Below, piece after piece: positions 44,343 to 54,257 of a stretch of 64,000 bases of DNA (its first letter is position 1; every line of letters starts with the position of its first letter). The notes beneath the pieces were generated by a model. The model searched no databases, was not told the DNA's origin, and saw nothing but the letters and a program-made list of their open reading frames with translations. Both the position numbers and the translations under genes were made by a program. Origin of the DNA: Micromonospora sp. WMMD980 (GTDB lineage: Bacteria > Actinomycetota > Actinomycetes > Mycobacteriales > Micromonosporaceae); contig NZ_JARUBE010000003.1 in NCBI RefSeq assembly GCF_029626035.1, positions 992,001 through 1,056,000 of the forward strand, written 5' to 3'.

Positions 44343-46066
44343 CGAGTCTCCTCGGCGAGGGCGGGGACGGCGGTGGCCTCCTGGGCGTGCCACATGCGGG
44401 CGTAGCGGCCGCCGGCGGCGAGCAGGTCCTCGTGCCGGCCGCGTTCGACGACCTGCCCGCCGTCGAGGACGACGATCTGGTCGGCGGCGCGGATGCTGGC
44501 GAGACGGTGCGCGATGACCAGCATCGTCCGGCCGGCGGCGAGGGCGGACAGGGCCCGTTGGATCTGCGCCTCGGCGTGCGGGTCGGCGTACGCGGTGGCC
44601 TCGTCCAGGACCAGCACGGGCCGGTCGGCCAGCAGCAGCCGGGCGATGGACAGGCGCTGCGCCTCACCGCCGGAGAAGGTGACGTCCGTGCCGACCACCG
44701 CGTCGTACCCGCGCGGGTCGGCGACGATCCGGTCGTGGATCTGCGCCGCCGTGGCCGCCGCCTCGATCTCGGCCCGAGTGGCCTGCGGTCGCCCCAGCGC
44801 GATGTTCGCCGCCACCGTCGTGCGCAGCAGGGTCACCTCCTGTAGGACGAAGCTGACGGTGCGGTGCAGTGTCGCCGGATCGAGTCCGCGCAGGTCGACG
44901 CCGCCCAGGGTGATCCGGCCGGCGGCGGGGTCGTGGAAGCGGCCGATCAGCCGGGCGACCGTGGACTTGCCCGCCCCGGACGGCCCGACCAGCGCGGTGA
45001 CGGTGCCCGGACGGAGTTCGAGGTCGACGCCGGACAACACGGTGGTGGTGCCGTCGTAGCTGAAGTCGACGGCGTGCAGCCGCATGGTGGTGTCGTGCGG
45101 GTCGGCCGCCGCGGCCCCGTTGTCCACCACGGGCGTGTCCAGCAGCGTGGCGACGTCGGCCGCGGCGCTCAGCCCGGTACGCAACGCCTGCAGGTGCCGG
45201 CCGATGGTGGCGACGGGGCCGGCCAACGCGGGTGCGAGCAGCACGAAGGCCACCAGTGCCGCCGGTGACAGGAGGCCGGCCGCCGCGGCGGGCACCCCGG
45301 CGGCCAGGACCACCACCAGCACGACCGGGGCGGTCACCACCAGTTGCGACGCGGTGGTGATCCCGGTGGTGCCGGCCGCCCAGGCGGTGAAGAAGTCGCT
45401 GAACGCGTCCGAGGCGGTGCGGAACCGGCGGTGCGCCACGCCGGCGCGCCCGAAGGTCTTCAACACCGCGATGCCGTCGACGAACTCGACCGCCGCGTTG
45501 TTGATCTCCGCTGCGGCGCGGCCGTAGGCGGCCATCTTCGGTCCGGCGCCGGTCATCGCCCGCCGGAACAGCAACGCACCGACGATCGTCGGCGCCAGGG
45601 CCAGCAGGGCGAGCCACGGGTTCACCGTGAGCAGGAAGACCAGCGCCACCAGCGGCGTCACCACCGCCGCCGTGACGTCGAGGGCGGTGTGCGCCACCAG
45701 GTAGTGCATGGCCTGCACGTCGTCGTGCACCGCCTTCTTCACCTGACCGGAGCCCCGGCCGGCGTACCAGGACAACGGCACCCGGCCGAGCCGATCGGCC
45801 AGGACGCGGCGCAGCCGTAGTTGCAAGGCGTTGTCGGCGAGGTGGGTCAGCACCGTGGCCGCGGCGGCGAGCAGAACGCTGAGCAGCGCCGCGACCACGG
45901 CGAGCACCGCCAGGCTCCGGACGCCGGCCGGGTCCGGTGCCCTCCGCAGGAGCCGGTCGCCGATCACCGCCATGGCGATGAGCACGCCGGCGCCGGCCGC
46001 GCTGGACAGTGCCTGGAGGAGTACGGCGAGGACCAACAGGCCGCGGACGGGGCGCAGGATCGTCAT
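44339..46066 (-). CDS. Half-ABC transporter with fused membrane and ATPase domains (YbtP/IrtA-like)
   Basis: A 575-residue partner of the previous protein. The membrane domain (about 1-310) is followed by an ABC domain with GPSGAGKST, a signature reading FSGGEAQR and LVLDEATAYADP. It starts inside the NRPS stop (ATGA), so transport and synthesis are translationally coupled. No siderophore-interacting (IrtA-type) reductase domain is fused to it. Confidence 0.9.
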   Translation of the reverse strand: MTILRPVRGLLVLAVLLQALSSAAGAGVLIAMAVIGDRLLRRAPDPAGVRSLAVLAVVAALLSVLLAAAATVLTHLADNALQLRLRRVLADRLGRVPLSWYAGRGSGQVKKAVHDDVQAMHYLVAHTALDVTAAVVTPLVALVFLLTVNPWLALLALAPTIVGALLFRRAMTGAGPKMAAYGRAAAEINNAAVEFVDGIAVLKTFGRAGVAHRRFRTASDAFSDFFTAWAAGTTGITTASQLVVTAPVVLVVVLAAGVPAAAAGLLSPAALVAFVLLAPALAGPVATIGRHLQALRTGLSAAADVATLLDTPVVDNGAAAADPHDTTMRLHAVDFSYDGTTTVLSGVDLELRPGTVTALVGPSGAGKSTVARLIGRFHDPAAGRITLGGVDLRGLDPATLHRTVSFVLQEVTLLRTTVAANIALGRPQATRAEIEAAATAAQIHDRIVADPRGYDAVVGTDVTFSGGEAQRLSIARLLLADRPVLVLDEATAYADPHAEAQIQRALSALAAGRTMLVIAHRLASIRAADQIVVLDGGQVVERGRHEDLLAAGGRYARMWHAQEATAVPALAEETR

Positions 46067-49000
46067 AGTGATCCGAAATCGTAGTCGTTTTCAATCAGGG
46101 CAGACAGCTCGATCGCCAGGTCCGTCACCGTCGGCGCGGCCAGGAACCGCGCGATCGGCACGTCGACTCCCCAGCGTTGGCGGATCGCGGCGACGAGCCG
46201 CAGCGCGGCAACGCTGTCCCCGCCCAGCGCGAAGAAGTTCGCCGCCCGGTCGTCCACCCGGTCATCGAGCAGGTCGGACCAGATCCCGGCCAGCGCGGTC
46301 TCGACCGGACCGGTAGGCGGCGCGGCGGACGCCGCCACCCCGCGCGCCGCGTCGTGCTGCAACGCGGCCCGGTCGACCTTGCCGTTGGCGGTCAACGGCA
46401 ACGACGGCAGCACCGCGACGGCGGCCGGCACGGCATACGCCGGCAGCCGTTCGGCCAGGAACGCCCGCAGCCCGTCGGCGACCGTCGTCGGGTCGGCGTC
46501 GCCGGCCTCGACGAAGGCGTGCAGGCGGCGCCGGGTGCGCTCGCCGACGGCCACCACGGCGGCCCGACCCGATCCCGGGTACGCCTCGCAGGCGGCCTCG
46601 ATCTCGCCCAGCTCGATCCGGTGCCCACCGACCTTGACCTGGTGGTCGGCCCGGCCCAGGAACTCCAACGTCCCGTCCGGCCAGTAGCGTCCGAGATCCC
46701 CGGTCCGGTACCACCGGCCGGCGGCGTCCTCGACGAACTTCTCCGCGGTCCGCTCCGGGTCACCGCGGTAGCCGAGCGCCACGCCGTGACCGCCGATCCA
46801 CAACTCACCCGGCACCCAGTCCGGTCGGTCCCGGCCCGCGTCGTCCACCACCCGGTAGGTCTGGTTGGCCAGGGGAAAGCCGTAGGGCACCGAACGCCAG
46901 TGCGTCGGCACCGCGGCCACCTCGAGGGCGTTCGACCAGATCGACGCCTCGGTGGCCCCGCCGAGCGCGACCAGAGCGGCCGGACCGTCCGGCCGGTGCG
47001 CCGTGGCCCGGGTGAACCGCTCCGGCAGGTCGAGGCCGACCCAGTCCCCGGAGACCAGCGCCAGGCGCAGACCCGGAGGCAGCGGCTCCGGCTCGGCCGC
47101 CACCAGCAGCATGTCCAGCAGGGTCGGCACGGTGTTCCAGAGGGTGACCCGGTGATCGCGGACGAGGCTCAGCCAGCGTGCCGCGTCGCGACGCTCATCC
47201 TCCGCCGGCAACACCAGCGCCCCGCCGGCACCGAGCACGCCGAAGATGTCGTACACCGACAGGTCGAAGTCCAGGGCGGACAGGGCCAGCACACGGTCGT
47301 GCGCCCCGACGCCGAAGCGTGCGTTGACGTCGGCGCAGGTGTTGGCCGCGGCGTCGTGGGCGACCTCGACCCCCTTCGGGGCGCCGGTCGACCCGGAGGT
47401 GAAGATGACGTACGCCGGCTCGTCCGGCCCCCGCTCCACCGGGGCGGGCAGCGGCTCGGCGGCAGCCACCTGCGCCAGTGCCGGCGCGTCGAGCACGAGC
47501 ACGGCCCGGCTGTCCCGGTAGCACCGGTCCCGGCGCAGGGCCGGCTGTTCCACGCCCACCGGGACGTAGACCGCTCCGGCGGCGAGCACGCCGAGCACGG
47601 CGACAACCTGATCGGGCCCCTTCGGCAGGGTCACCGCGACCGCGTCGCCCGGCCGCACGCCGCGTTCACGCAGACCGGAGGCGACCCGCAGGGCCTGGTC
47701 GGCCAGCGCGCCGTGGGTCAGCTCACCGACGCCGTCCGGGCCGTGCCAGATCACCGCGATGCGGTGCGGATGGTCCCGGGCCGAGTCGAAGAAGGCATCG
47801 TGCAGCCGGCGCCGCGGGATCGGCGCCGCGGTGTCGTTGACCCGCGACCGGGTCGCCCGCTGCGCCGCCGGTAGCAGGTCGGGCAGCGGAGCCTCCCAGT
47901 CGGCGCCGGCGAGCCGATCCAGCAACTCCGTGTACGCCCCGAACATGTCGTCGAGCACCCCGGGGACGAACAGGTCGTCGACCGCGTCCCAGGTGACCTG
48001 CAGACCGCCGCGGGACTCCAGGACCTGGTTGTCGAGACTCACCTGCGGCGACTGCGAGACACCCCACACCTCAGGTGGGAAGCCGTCGGAGCGGTCCATC
48101 GACACCCCGTCCCCGACCCCGATCGCGCTGGTGAACACCACCGGCATGGCCTCCATGCTGCCGGTGCTGCGGGCCAGCCGGCGCAGGAGCCAGGCCGGAC
48201 TGATCTCGCGGTGGTCGAGGTCGGCGCCCATCCGGGCGTGCAGGGCGGTGACGTCGGCGAGGAAACCGCCGCCGGCCGGGCGGTAGTCGGCCAACGACAG
48301 GGTGGTGAAGTCGCCCAGCACCCGGTAGATGTGCGGGTGCACGTCACGCCGGTTGAACAGGGTGAGCGTGACGGTCAGGTCGCGGCGGGCGCTCCAGGCG
48401 CCGAGCACCTCCGCGTACGCCGCCAGCAGCACCGTGGACGGGGTGACCCCGTGCTGGCGGGCCTGCGCCCGCAGCGCGGACCACCGGTGTGCCGGCAGTT
48501 GGTGGCGGCGGCGGGTGAACCGGGGCCGGGACACCTCGGACGGGTGGCGCACGGTGGGCAGCTGCGGTGCCGGCGGCAGGTCGACCAGTCGGGCTTCCCA
48601 GTAGCGCTGGTCGCGGAGCTCGGCCTCCGGATCGGGACGGACCTGGAGGAGGTAGTCGCGGAACGACACGTCGATCGCCGGCAGCTCGGCGTCGGGATCG
48701 CGGTAGAGCCTGTCGAGTTCCGTGTAGAGAGTCATGATCGACAGGGCGTCGAAGACGATGTAGTCGAGCCCGACCGCGAGCCTGGTGCGCTGCCGGCCGT
48801 CCCGCCGGTAGCGCACCGCGGCGAGGTCGAACAGCGGCCACCGGGTGAGGTCGGTGAGCTGGTGCGAGCGGGTGGCCCGCATGCTCTCCAGCGCCGCGGT
48901 CGGATCGTCGCCGACATCGGCCACGGCGATCTCGACCGGCGGCGCCGTGGCGAGGATGCGCTGGGCATCCGCGCCGTCGAAGACCGCGCGCAGCATCTCG

Positions 49001-52000
49001 TGCCGTTCGACCAGTCGCTGCCAGGCGGCGCGGAGCCGGTCGAGGTCCAGGTCCGCGCCGTCGAACTCGGTGTACTGCCAGGTACCCACCCCGCCCAGTG
49101 GCAGCCGGTCGTCGCGGCCGACGAAGTAGGCCCGCTGCACGTCTGTCGGTGGGAACGGCTCATGCCGGCGCGCCGGGTCACCGGTCACCACCGTCGTCCG
49201 GGTGTCGGCGCCGCGCCGCAGGTCGGCGGCGAAGTCGGCGAGAGTCGGCCGGGTGAACAGCGCGGCGAGCCGGGCACCGGACAGGCCCGCGGTCCGCAGC
49301 CGCACCAGCAGTCGGGTGGCGAGCAGCGAGTCCCCGCCGAGGGCGAAGAACGAGTCGCCGCGGCCCACCTCCGGCACGTCCAGCAGATCGGACCAGGCGG
49401 CGGCCACGAGCGCCTCGATCTCGCCGCGGGGCGGCCCGCCGGTGCGGGTCGCCCGCCGATCGCCGGCCACCGAGTCGAGCAGGAGGCGCAGCCGCGCCCG
49501 GTCGACCTTGCCGTTGGCGGTGAGCGGCAGTGCGGGCAACGCCGTGACCGTGTCGCAGCGCATGTGCTCGGGCAGCCGCTCCGCGAGCCAGGCGTCGAGG
49601 TCCGCCGGCAGCGGCGCGGCGGTGACGACGGCGGCGGCCAGTCCGGTGGCGGTCACCACCGCGACCGCGTGCTCCACCTCCGGGTGTGCCGCCAGCGCGG
49701 CCTCGATCTCGCCGAGCTCGATCCGGTGGCCGCGCACCTTGACCTGGTGGTCGGCTCGCCCGAGGAACTCCAGCAGACCGTCGGGCCGGTAGCGGGCCAG
49801 GTCGCCGCTTCGGTACCAGCGGGTGCCGGCGTGCGTGACGAACCGTCCCGCGGTGCGCTGCGGATCGCCCCGGTAACCCTCGGCCACGCCGGCGCCACCC
49901 ACCCACAGTTCGCCGGTCACCAGGTCCGGTCGGTCGCGGCCGTCGGCGTCGGTGACCCGGCACACGACGTTGTCCAGCGGAGTGCCCCACGGCATCGACG
50001 GCCAGGCGGGATCCACCTGGTCCACGTCGAACACGGTGGAGTGGATGGCGGCCTCCGTCATCCCGCCGAGCGCCGCGAAGCGACAGTCCGGCGCCGATCG
50101 ACGCAGCCGGGCCGGCAGGTCGAGGCCGACCACGTCGCCGCCGAGCAGTACGGCGCGCAGCGTGGGCGCCGGCCGTCCGGCGCCGGCGACGAGGAGCATG
50201 TCCAGCAGCGCCGGCACGGTGTTCCACACGGTGACCCCGTACGCGGTGACCAGGTGCCACCACGCGGCCGCGTCCCGCCGCTGGTCCTCGGCGACCAGCA
50301 CCAGCGCGCCACCGGCGGTGAGCAACCCGAACGTGTCGTAGACGGACAGGTCGAACTCCAGCGCCGACAGCGTCAGCACCCGATCGGCAGGGCCCACGCC
50401 GAAGCGCCGGTTCAGGGCGAGCACCGTGTTCATGGCGGCGGCGTGACTCACCTCCACGCCCTTCGGCTCGCCGGTCGAGCCCGACGTGAACAGGACGTAG
50501 GCGACCGCACGCGGGTCGGACGGTGCGGGTGCGAGCGGCGCGTAGCCGTCGGCGGCGCTCAGCAGCAGCGGCGTGACGCCCTCCGCGTCGGTGACCGCCT
50601 CCTGGTGTGCCGGGTCGGTCAGCGCGACCCGGGCTCCGGCCGCCGCGTGGATCAGCCGCCGTCGGTGCGGCGGCTGGTCGATGCTCACCGGTAGGTACGC
50701 GGCACCACAGGCGAGTACGGCCAGCGCGGCGACCACCTGGGCGGCCCCCTTCGGCAGGGTGATCACGACCAGGTCGCCCGGGCGTACCCCTTCGGCGTCC
50801 AGCAGCGCGCGGAGGCGCAGCGCCCGATCGGCGAGATCGCCGTAGGTGACCTCCCGCCCGGCGTCGATCAGCGCGGTCCGCTCGGGCGTGGCTTGCGCGT
50901 GGGCGAAGAACCCGTCATGCAGGCCGGCCGCCGGCCACGGGGCGACGGTGGCGTTGACCCGTTCCCGGACGGCCAGCTGCCCCGGTGGCACCAGCGCGCC
51001 GACCGGCCGCCGCCAGGCCTCGTCGTCGTCGGTCAGCGCGTCGACCAGGCCGCGGTAGACGGAGAACGCGGCCTCGGCGACGCCGTCGGCCAACACGTCC
51101 AACCGCACGTCCCAGTTGAGCAGCAGCCCGCCGTCAAGTTCGGTCACCTGGGCGTCGAGCCACACCTGCGGGCCCTGCGAGATGATCCACGACGGAGCGC
51201 CGAAGGTCTGCTGCATCGACTCGCCGTAGATCTCGCCCAGACCCAGCGCGCTGGTGTAGACGACCGGCGCCAGCACCGGGCTCCCGGCCCGCCGGGACAG
51301 GTCACGCAGCACCTCCACGCCGGCGTACGCGCCGTGACCGATGGCCGCCCGCAGGTCGGCCTGCACCCGGGTGGCCCGTTCGGTGAACGGCGGCCGGCCG
51401 GTGGTGTCCACGTCGAGCAGCACCGAGCTGGAGAAGTCACCCACCAGGAGATCGGCGCCGTCGACCAGCGGCTCGCGAGCGAACAGCGGCAGGTTGAGCA
51501 GGAACCGCCGGTCGTCGCTGAACGCGCCGATCACCTCCGCGAACGCGGTGGCCAGCGCCGCGGCGGCGGTCACGCCGTGCGCGGCGGCCCGGCGCAGCAG
51601 CCGCTCCCGGCGCGCCGGAGCCAGCCAGTGGTGCAGCCGGACGCTGCGCGCGACCGCACCGGGACGGCCGGCGTCGGGGCGGATCGGCAGCTGTGGGCCG
51701 GCGGGAAGCTCGTCGAGGCGCCGCGTCCACCAGGCGCGGGCCCGCTCCCGGGCCACCCCCACCGAATCCCGGTGCGCGGCCAGGTACTCCGGGAAACTCG
51801 CCGTGATCGTGGGCAGGCCGGCTTCCGGGTCGTGGTACAGCGTGTGCAGGTCGCCGAGCAGGATCCGCATGCTCAGCGCGTCGGCGACGAGCATGTCCAG
51901 GTCGACGTGCAGCCGGGTGGCGCCGCCGGGCAGCAGGCTCAGCGCGACCGTGAACACCTCGCCGTTCTCGACGTCCATCCGCCGGTGCGTGTAGTGCGCG

Positions 52001-52566
52001 CGCAGGCGGTCGAGCTCCCGGTCGACCTGGTGCGCGCCGGTCAGGTCGTGCACGACCAGTGGGGTACGGGCCGCGGCGGCGATGCGCTGGCGGCCCTCCG
52101 CGTCGAACCGGGCCCGCAGCATGCCGTGCCGGGCGGTGACCGCGGCGAGCGCGGCACGCAGCCGGTCGGGGTCGACGGCATGACCGTCGAACTCGACGTA
52201 GAAGTGGGCGGCGACGCCCCCGAACGGTTGCTCGTCCTGCCGGCCGATCCAGTAGGCGTACTGCATCGTCGCGAGCTCGAACGGCGCGGACGGGTCCACC
52301 GGGGCGGGCGGCGGCGACGGCGCGGCCGCCGGGCCGGACAGCGCCCTGTCCCAGCCCGCCAGGGTCGGTTCGGCGACGAGGTCCTCGAAGGTGACGTCGT
52401 GCCCCGCCCGTCGTAGCTGCGCGACCAACCGGATCAGGGTCAGCGAGTCCAGACCGGCGCCGAACAGGTCGGTGTCGTCGGCCAGCGAGCCCGGGTCGAC
52501 CCGGAGCGCGGCGGCGAGTTCGGCGCGGATGGCGGCGGAGTCCACCGGACCGGCAGCGACCGTCAT
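46063..52566 (-). CDS. Bimodular NRPS: aryl carrier-Cy-A-T-Cy-A-T
   Basis: A 2167-residue synthetase, cytosolic. An aryl carrier comes first (Ser41 in GLDSLTL takes the phosphopantetheine). Module 1: Cy (motif DMLVADALS near 220), A (TSGSTGEPKG near 698), T (GGDSLLA near 1080). Module 2: Cy (DYIVFDALS near 1272), A (TSGSTGAPKG near 1725), T (GGDSVAA near 2118). Both condensation domains carry DxxxxDxxS, so they form heterocycles. Pocket residues read by eye are DLYNLGLIH and DLYNLSLIW, the second being the textbook cysteine code. No thioesterase or embedded methyltransferase is present, so the chain passes to the protein at 58193-63673. The ATG overlaps the tautomerase stop (ATGA). Confidence 0.92.
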   Translation of the reverse strand: MTVAAGPVDSAAIRAELAAALRVDPGSLADDTDLFGAGLDSLTLIRLVAQLRRAGHDVTFEDLVAEPTLAGWDRALSGPAAAPSPPPAPVDPSAPFELATMQYAYWIGRQDEQPFGGVAAHFYVEFDGHAVDPDRLRAALAAVTARHGMLRARFDAEGRQRIAAAARTPLVVHDLTGAHQVDRELDRLRAHYTHRRMDVENGEVFTVALSLLPGGATRLHVDLDMLVADALSMRILLGDLHTLYHDPEAGLPTITASFPEYLAAHRDSVGVARERARAWWTRRLDELPAGPQLPIRPDAGRPGAVARSVRLHHWLAPARRERLLRRAAAHGVTAAAALATAFAEVIGAFSDDRRFLLNLPLFAREPLVDGADLLVGDFSSSVLLDVDTTGRPPFTERATRVQADLRAAIGHGAYAGVEVLRDLSRRAGSPVLAPVVYTSALGLGEIYGESMQQTFGAPSWIISQGPQVWLDAQVTELDGGLLLNWDVRLDVLADGVAEAAFSVYRGLVDALTDDDEAWRRPVGALVPPGQLAVRERVNATVAPWPAAGLHDGFFAHAQATPERTALIDAGREVTYGDLADRALRLRALLDAEGVRPGDLVVITLPKGAAQVVAALAVLACGAAYLPVSIDQPPHRRRLIHAAAGARVALTDPAHQEAVTDAEGVTPLLLSAADGYAPLAPAPSDPRAVAYVLFTSGSTGEPKGVEVSHAAAMNTVLALNRRFGVGPADRVLTLSALEFDLSVYDTFGLLTAGGALVLVAEDQRRDAAAWWHLVTAYGVTVWNTVPALLDMLLVAGAGRPAPTLRAVLLGGDVVGLDLPARLRRSAPDCRFAALGGMTEAAIHSTVFDVDQVDPAWPSMPWGTPLDNVVCRVTDADGRDRPDLVTGELWVGGAGVAEGYRGDPQRTAGRFVTHAGTRWYRSGDLARYRPDGLLEFLGRADHQVKVRGHRIELGEIEAALAAHPEVEHAVAVVTATGLAAAVVTAAPLPADLDAWLAERLPEHMRCDTVTALPALPLTANGKVDRARLRLLLDSVAGDRRATRTGGPPRGEIEALVAAAWSDLLDVPEVGRGDSFFALGGDSLLATRLLVRLRTAGLSGARLAALFTRPTLADFAADLRRGADTRTTVVTGDPARRHEPFPPTDVQRAYFVGRDDRLPLGGVGTWQYTEFDGADLDLDRLRAAWQRLVERHEMLRAVFDGADAQRILATAPPVEIAVADVGDDPTAALESMRATRSHQLTDLTRWPLFDLAAVRYRRDGRQRTRLAVGLDYIVFDALSIMTLYTELDRLYRDPDAELPAIDVSFRDYLLQVRPDPEAELRDQRYWEARLVDLPPAPQLPTVRHPSEVSRPRFTRRRHQLPAHRWSALRAQARQHGVTPSTVLLAAYAEVLGAWSARRDLTVTLTLFNRRDVHPHIYRVLGDFTTLSLADYRPAGGGFLADVTALHARMGADLDHREISPAWLLRRLARSTGSMEAMPVVFTSAIGVGDGVSMDRSDGFPPEVWGVSQSPQVSLDNQVLESRGGLQVTWDAVDDLFVPGVLDDMFGAYTELLDRLAGADWEAPLPDLLPAAQRATRSRVNDTAAPIPRRRLHDAFFDSARDHPHRIAVIWHGPDGVGELTHGALADQALRVASGLRERGVRPGDAVAVTLPKGPDQVVAVLGVLAAGAVYVPVGVEQPALRRDRCYRDSRAVLVLDAPALAQVAAAEPLPAPVERGPDEPAYVIFTSGSTGAPKGVEVAHDAAANTCADVNARFGVGAHDRVLALSALDFDLSVYDIFGVLGAGGALVLPAEDERRDAARWLSLVRDHRVTLWNTVPTLLDMLLVAAEPEPLPPGLRLALVSGDWVGLDLPERFTRATAHRPDGPAALVALGGATEASIWSNALEVAAVPTHWRSVPYGFPLANQTYRVVDDAGRDRPDWVPGELWIGGHGVALGYRGDPERTAEKFVEDAAGRWYRTGDLGRYWPDGTLEFLGRADHQVKVGGHRIELGEIEAACEAYPGSGRAAVVAVGERTRRRLHAFVEAGDADPTTVADGLRAFLAERLPAYAVPAAVAVLPSLPLTANGKVDRAALQHDAARGVAASAAPPTGPVETALAGIWSDLLDDRVDDRAANFFALGGDSVAALRLVAAIRQRWGVDVPIARFLAAPTVTDLAIELSALIENDYDFGSL

Positions 52567-52820
52567 CGCGACGACCCCGGGGCGTCGGCGTCGACGGGGG
52601 CCGCGACGACGGGGTCGGCGTCCGCGGCGCCCGGCGGGGTCCCGGGGACGCCGCCCACGCCCCAGCGCTGGGCCGGAGCGCCGGTCAGCACGATCCACGT
52701 CTGGTCGCGCACCGCCGGGCCGAGCACCTCGCTCACGGCGTCGGTGAGCCGGGCGATGAGCGCCTCCTGCACCGGCGGGGTGAGGCGCTCCTCGAAGATG
52801 CGGACGTCGATGAAGGGCAT
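52563..52820 (-). CDS. 4-oxalocrotonate tautomerase-like small protein
   Basis: An 85-residue protein. The N-terminus MPFIDVRIFEERLT keeps Pro at position 2, the catalytic base of the tautomerase superfamily after Met removal, and WIVLTGAPAQRWGVGG matches the end of the 4-OT fold. A 25-residue Ala/Asp/Pro-rich tail is extra. It lies 10 bases after the DegT gene and overlaps the NRPS start. A role in tautomerising an aryl or thiazoline intermediate is inference. Confidence 0.75.
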   Translation of the reverse strand: MPFIDVRIFEERLTPPVQEALIARLTDAVSEVLGPAVRDQTWIVLTGAPAQRWGVGGVPGTPPGAADADPVVAAPVDADAPGSSR

Positions 52821-52830
52821 GGCACTCCAT

Positions 52831-54048
52831 TCAGGAGAGATCGGACAGCGCCTCGTCGAGGGCGCCGGTGAGGTAGTCGACCTGGGAGTCGGTCAGTCCG
52901 GGGTGGCACGGCAGGTTGACCTGTTGCTCGAACCAGAGCTGCTCGGCGCGGGGGCACTCGCCGGAGCGGTGACCGCGCTGACGCCATTCCGGGGTCAGGT
53001 GCTGCGGGAAGTAGCGCAGCTGGATCTCGACGGCCCGCTGGTCGAGCGTCTTCACCAGGTGTTCTCGGGCGGCGGCGCCCGCCTCGACGAACATCGTGTA
53101 GAGGTGGTAGGCGTGCGCCACCCCGGCTGGAGGCCGGTGCAGCCGGATCCCGTCGTGGCGAGCGAGACAGTCGTCGAGCCGTGCCGCGATGTGCCGGCGG
53201 CGGGCCGAGAACTCCGGCAGGCGGGCCAGTTGCACCGTGCCGGCGGCGGCGGCGACCTCGGACATGGTGGCGTTCGTTCCCGGGTGCCGAACGTCGGCGT
53301 ACTCGTGTGTGTAGATCTCCTCGGAGTAGCGCATCCACGGCAACAACGGCGTCGGCGGCACCCGCGAGACAAACGGGCCGACGACGGCGTCGGCCTTGTT
53401 CGAACGGATGCGGTCCAACCTTTCGTACCATTCGTCGCGGTCGAACGTCAGCATTCCTCCCTCGCCCAGCGTGGTGAGGTTCTTGGAGCTGTGGAAACTG
53501 AAGCAGCCGATATCGGCAAGTGCCCCGGGGCGTCGGCCGTGGTATTCCGCCCCCAGCGCGTGCGCGCAGTCCTCGATGACGATCGCGCCGTGCGCGTGCG
53601 CGGCCGCGAGAATGCGCTCCATCGCGACCGGCAGGCCGCCGTAGTGCACCACGATCACCGCGGCGGTGCGATCGGTGACGGCGGCTTCGACGGCAGCCGG
53701 GTCGATGTTGAGCGTGTCCGGTTCGACGTCGCAGAACCGGACCCGCACGTCGCGGGCCAGCAGCGGTTGCACCGTGGCGGCGAACGTCTGCGGGGTGGTG
53801 ACCACCTCGTCCCCGGGTCGCAGTCCGGCCAGGTGAACGGCGAGTTCGAGGGCCACGGTGCCGCTGGTCACCGACAGGGCGTGCCGGCATCCGACGTGTT
53901 GGGCGAACCGCTGTTCGAACTCGGCGCGCCACCGCCCGCCGGACAGCGCGCCGTCCGAGTCGACCAGCTCGGCGACGGCGGTCAGCTCGGCGGGGCCTAC
54001 GACGCTGCCGCGCGCCGGGAATGGGACCCGGTAGTCACGTTCCATCAT
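52831..54048 (-). CDS. DegT/DnrJ/EryC1/StrS-family aminotransferase
   Basis: A 405-residue PLP enzyme. HALSVTSGTVALELA binds the cofactor phosphate, VIEDCAHALGAEY holds the Asp for the pyridine nitrogen, and SFHSSKNLTTLGEGG holds the Lys. These enzymes normally aminate keto-sugars, and a few act on cyclitols or aromatic precursors such as AHBA. The start at 54048 follows GGAGG. It is the first gene of the NRPS operon. No sugar genes surround it, so it may act on an aryl or cyclohexane precursor or a keto-acid. Confidence 0.88.
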   Translation of the reverse strand: MMERDYRVPFPARGSVVGPAELTAVAELVDSDGALSGGRWRAEFEQRFAQHVGCRHALSVTSGTVALELAVHLAGLRPGDEVVTTPQTFAATVQPLLARDVRVRFCDVEPDTLNIDPAAVEAAVTDRTAAVIVVHYGGLPVAMERILAAAHAHGAIVIEDCAHALGAEYHGRRPGALADIGCFSFHSSKNLTTLGEGGMLTFDRDEWYERLDRIRSNKADAVVGPFVSRVPPTPLLPWMRYSEEIYTHEYADVRHPGTNATMSEVAAAAGTVQLARLPEFSARRRHIAARLDDCLARHDGIRLHRPPAGVAHAYHLYTMFVEAGAAAREHLVKTLDQRAVEIQLRYFPQHLTPEWRQRGHRSGECPRAEQLWFEQQVNLPCHPGLTDSQVDYLTGALDEALSDLS

Positions 54049-54257
54049 GGATGTCAGCCTCCTCCAAGCGGCGAAGATACAGGACGGCCCGCGTATTCGA
54101 TAATGTGAATAGCCCCCCTGGGCGTTTTCTTTCCAGCCTTGACAAGCGCATTGTCCAATGCGCTGCGAGTGTGTTCTAGCCGATATTCCGGCGGTCTCCT
54201 CATTGACTTGTCGGGCGTATGGCATTTCACTGGTCAGGTCTGTGAGAGAGGATTTCC
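54049..54257. promoter_or_regulatory. Divergent promoter region with perfect palindrome at 54146-54163
   Basis: GCGCATTG-TC-CAATGCGC is a perfect 8-2-8 inverted repeat directly after a consensus TTGACA (54139-54144). A second, looser repeat TATTC-N8-GAATA lies near 54105. No Zur-like box was found here although the NRPS operon starts in it, so another regulator may act. Confidence 0.6.

Noticed and set aside
46082..46096. GTCGTTTTCAATC half-box at the end of the bimodular NRPS gene
   Set aside because: It encodes the C-terminal ENDYDF residues, has only one half site and is not in a promoter.
54100..54118. TATTCGATAATGTGAATA as a Zur- or Fur-like site
   Set aside because: The inverted repeat has an 8-base unpaired centre and no similarity to the five boxes of the locus or to a Fur box.
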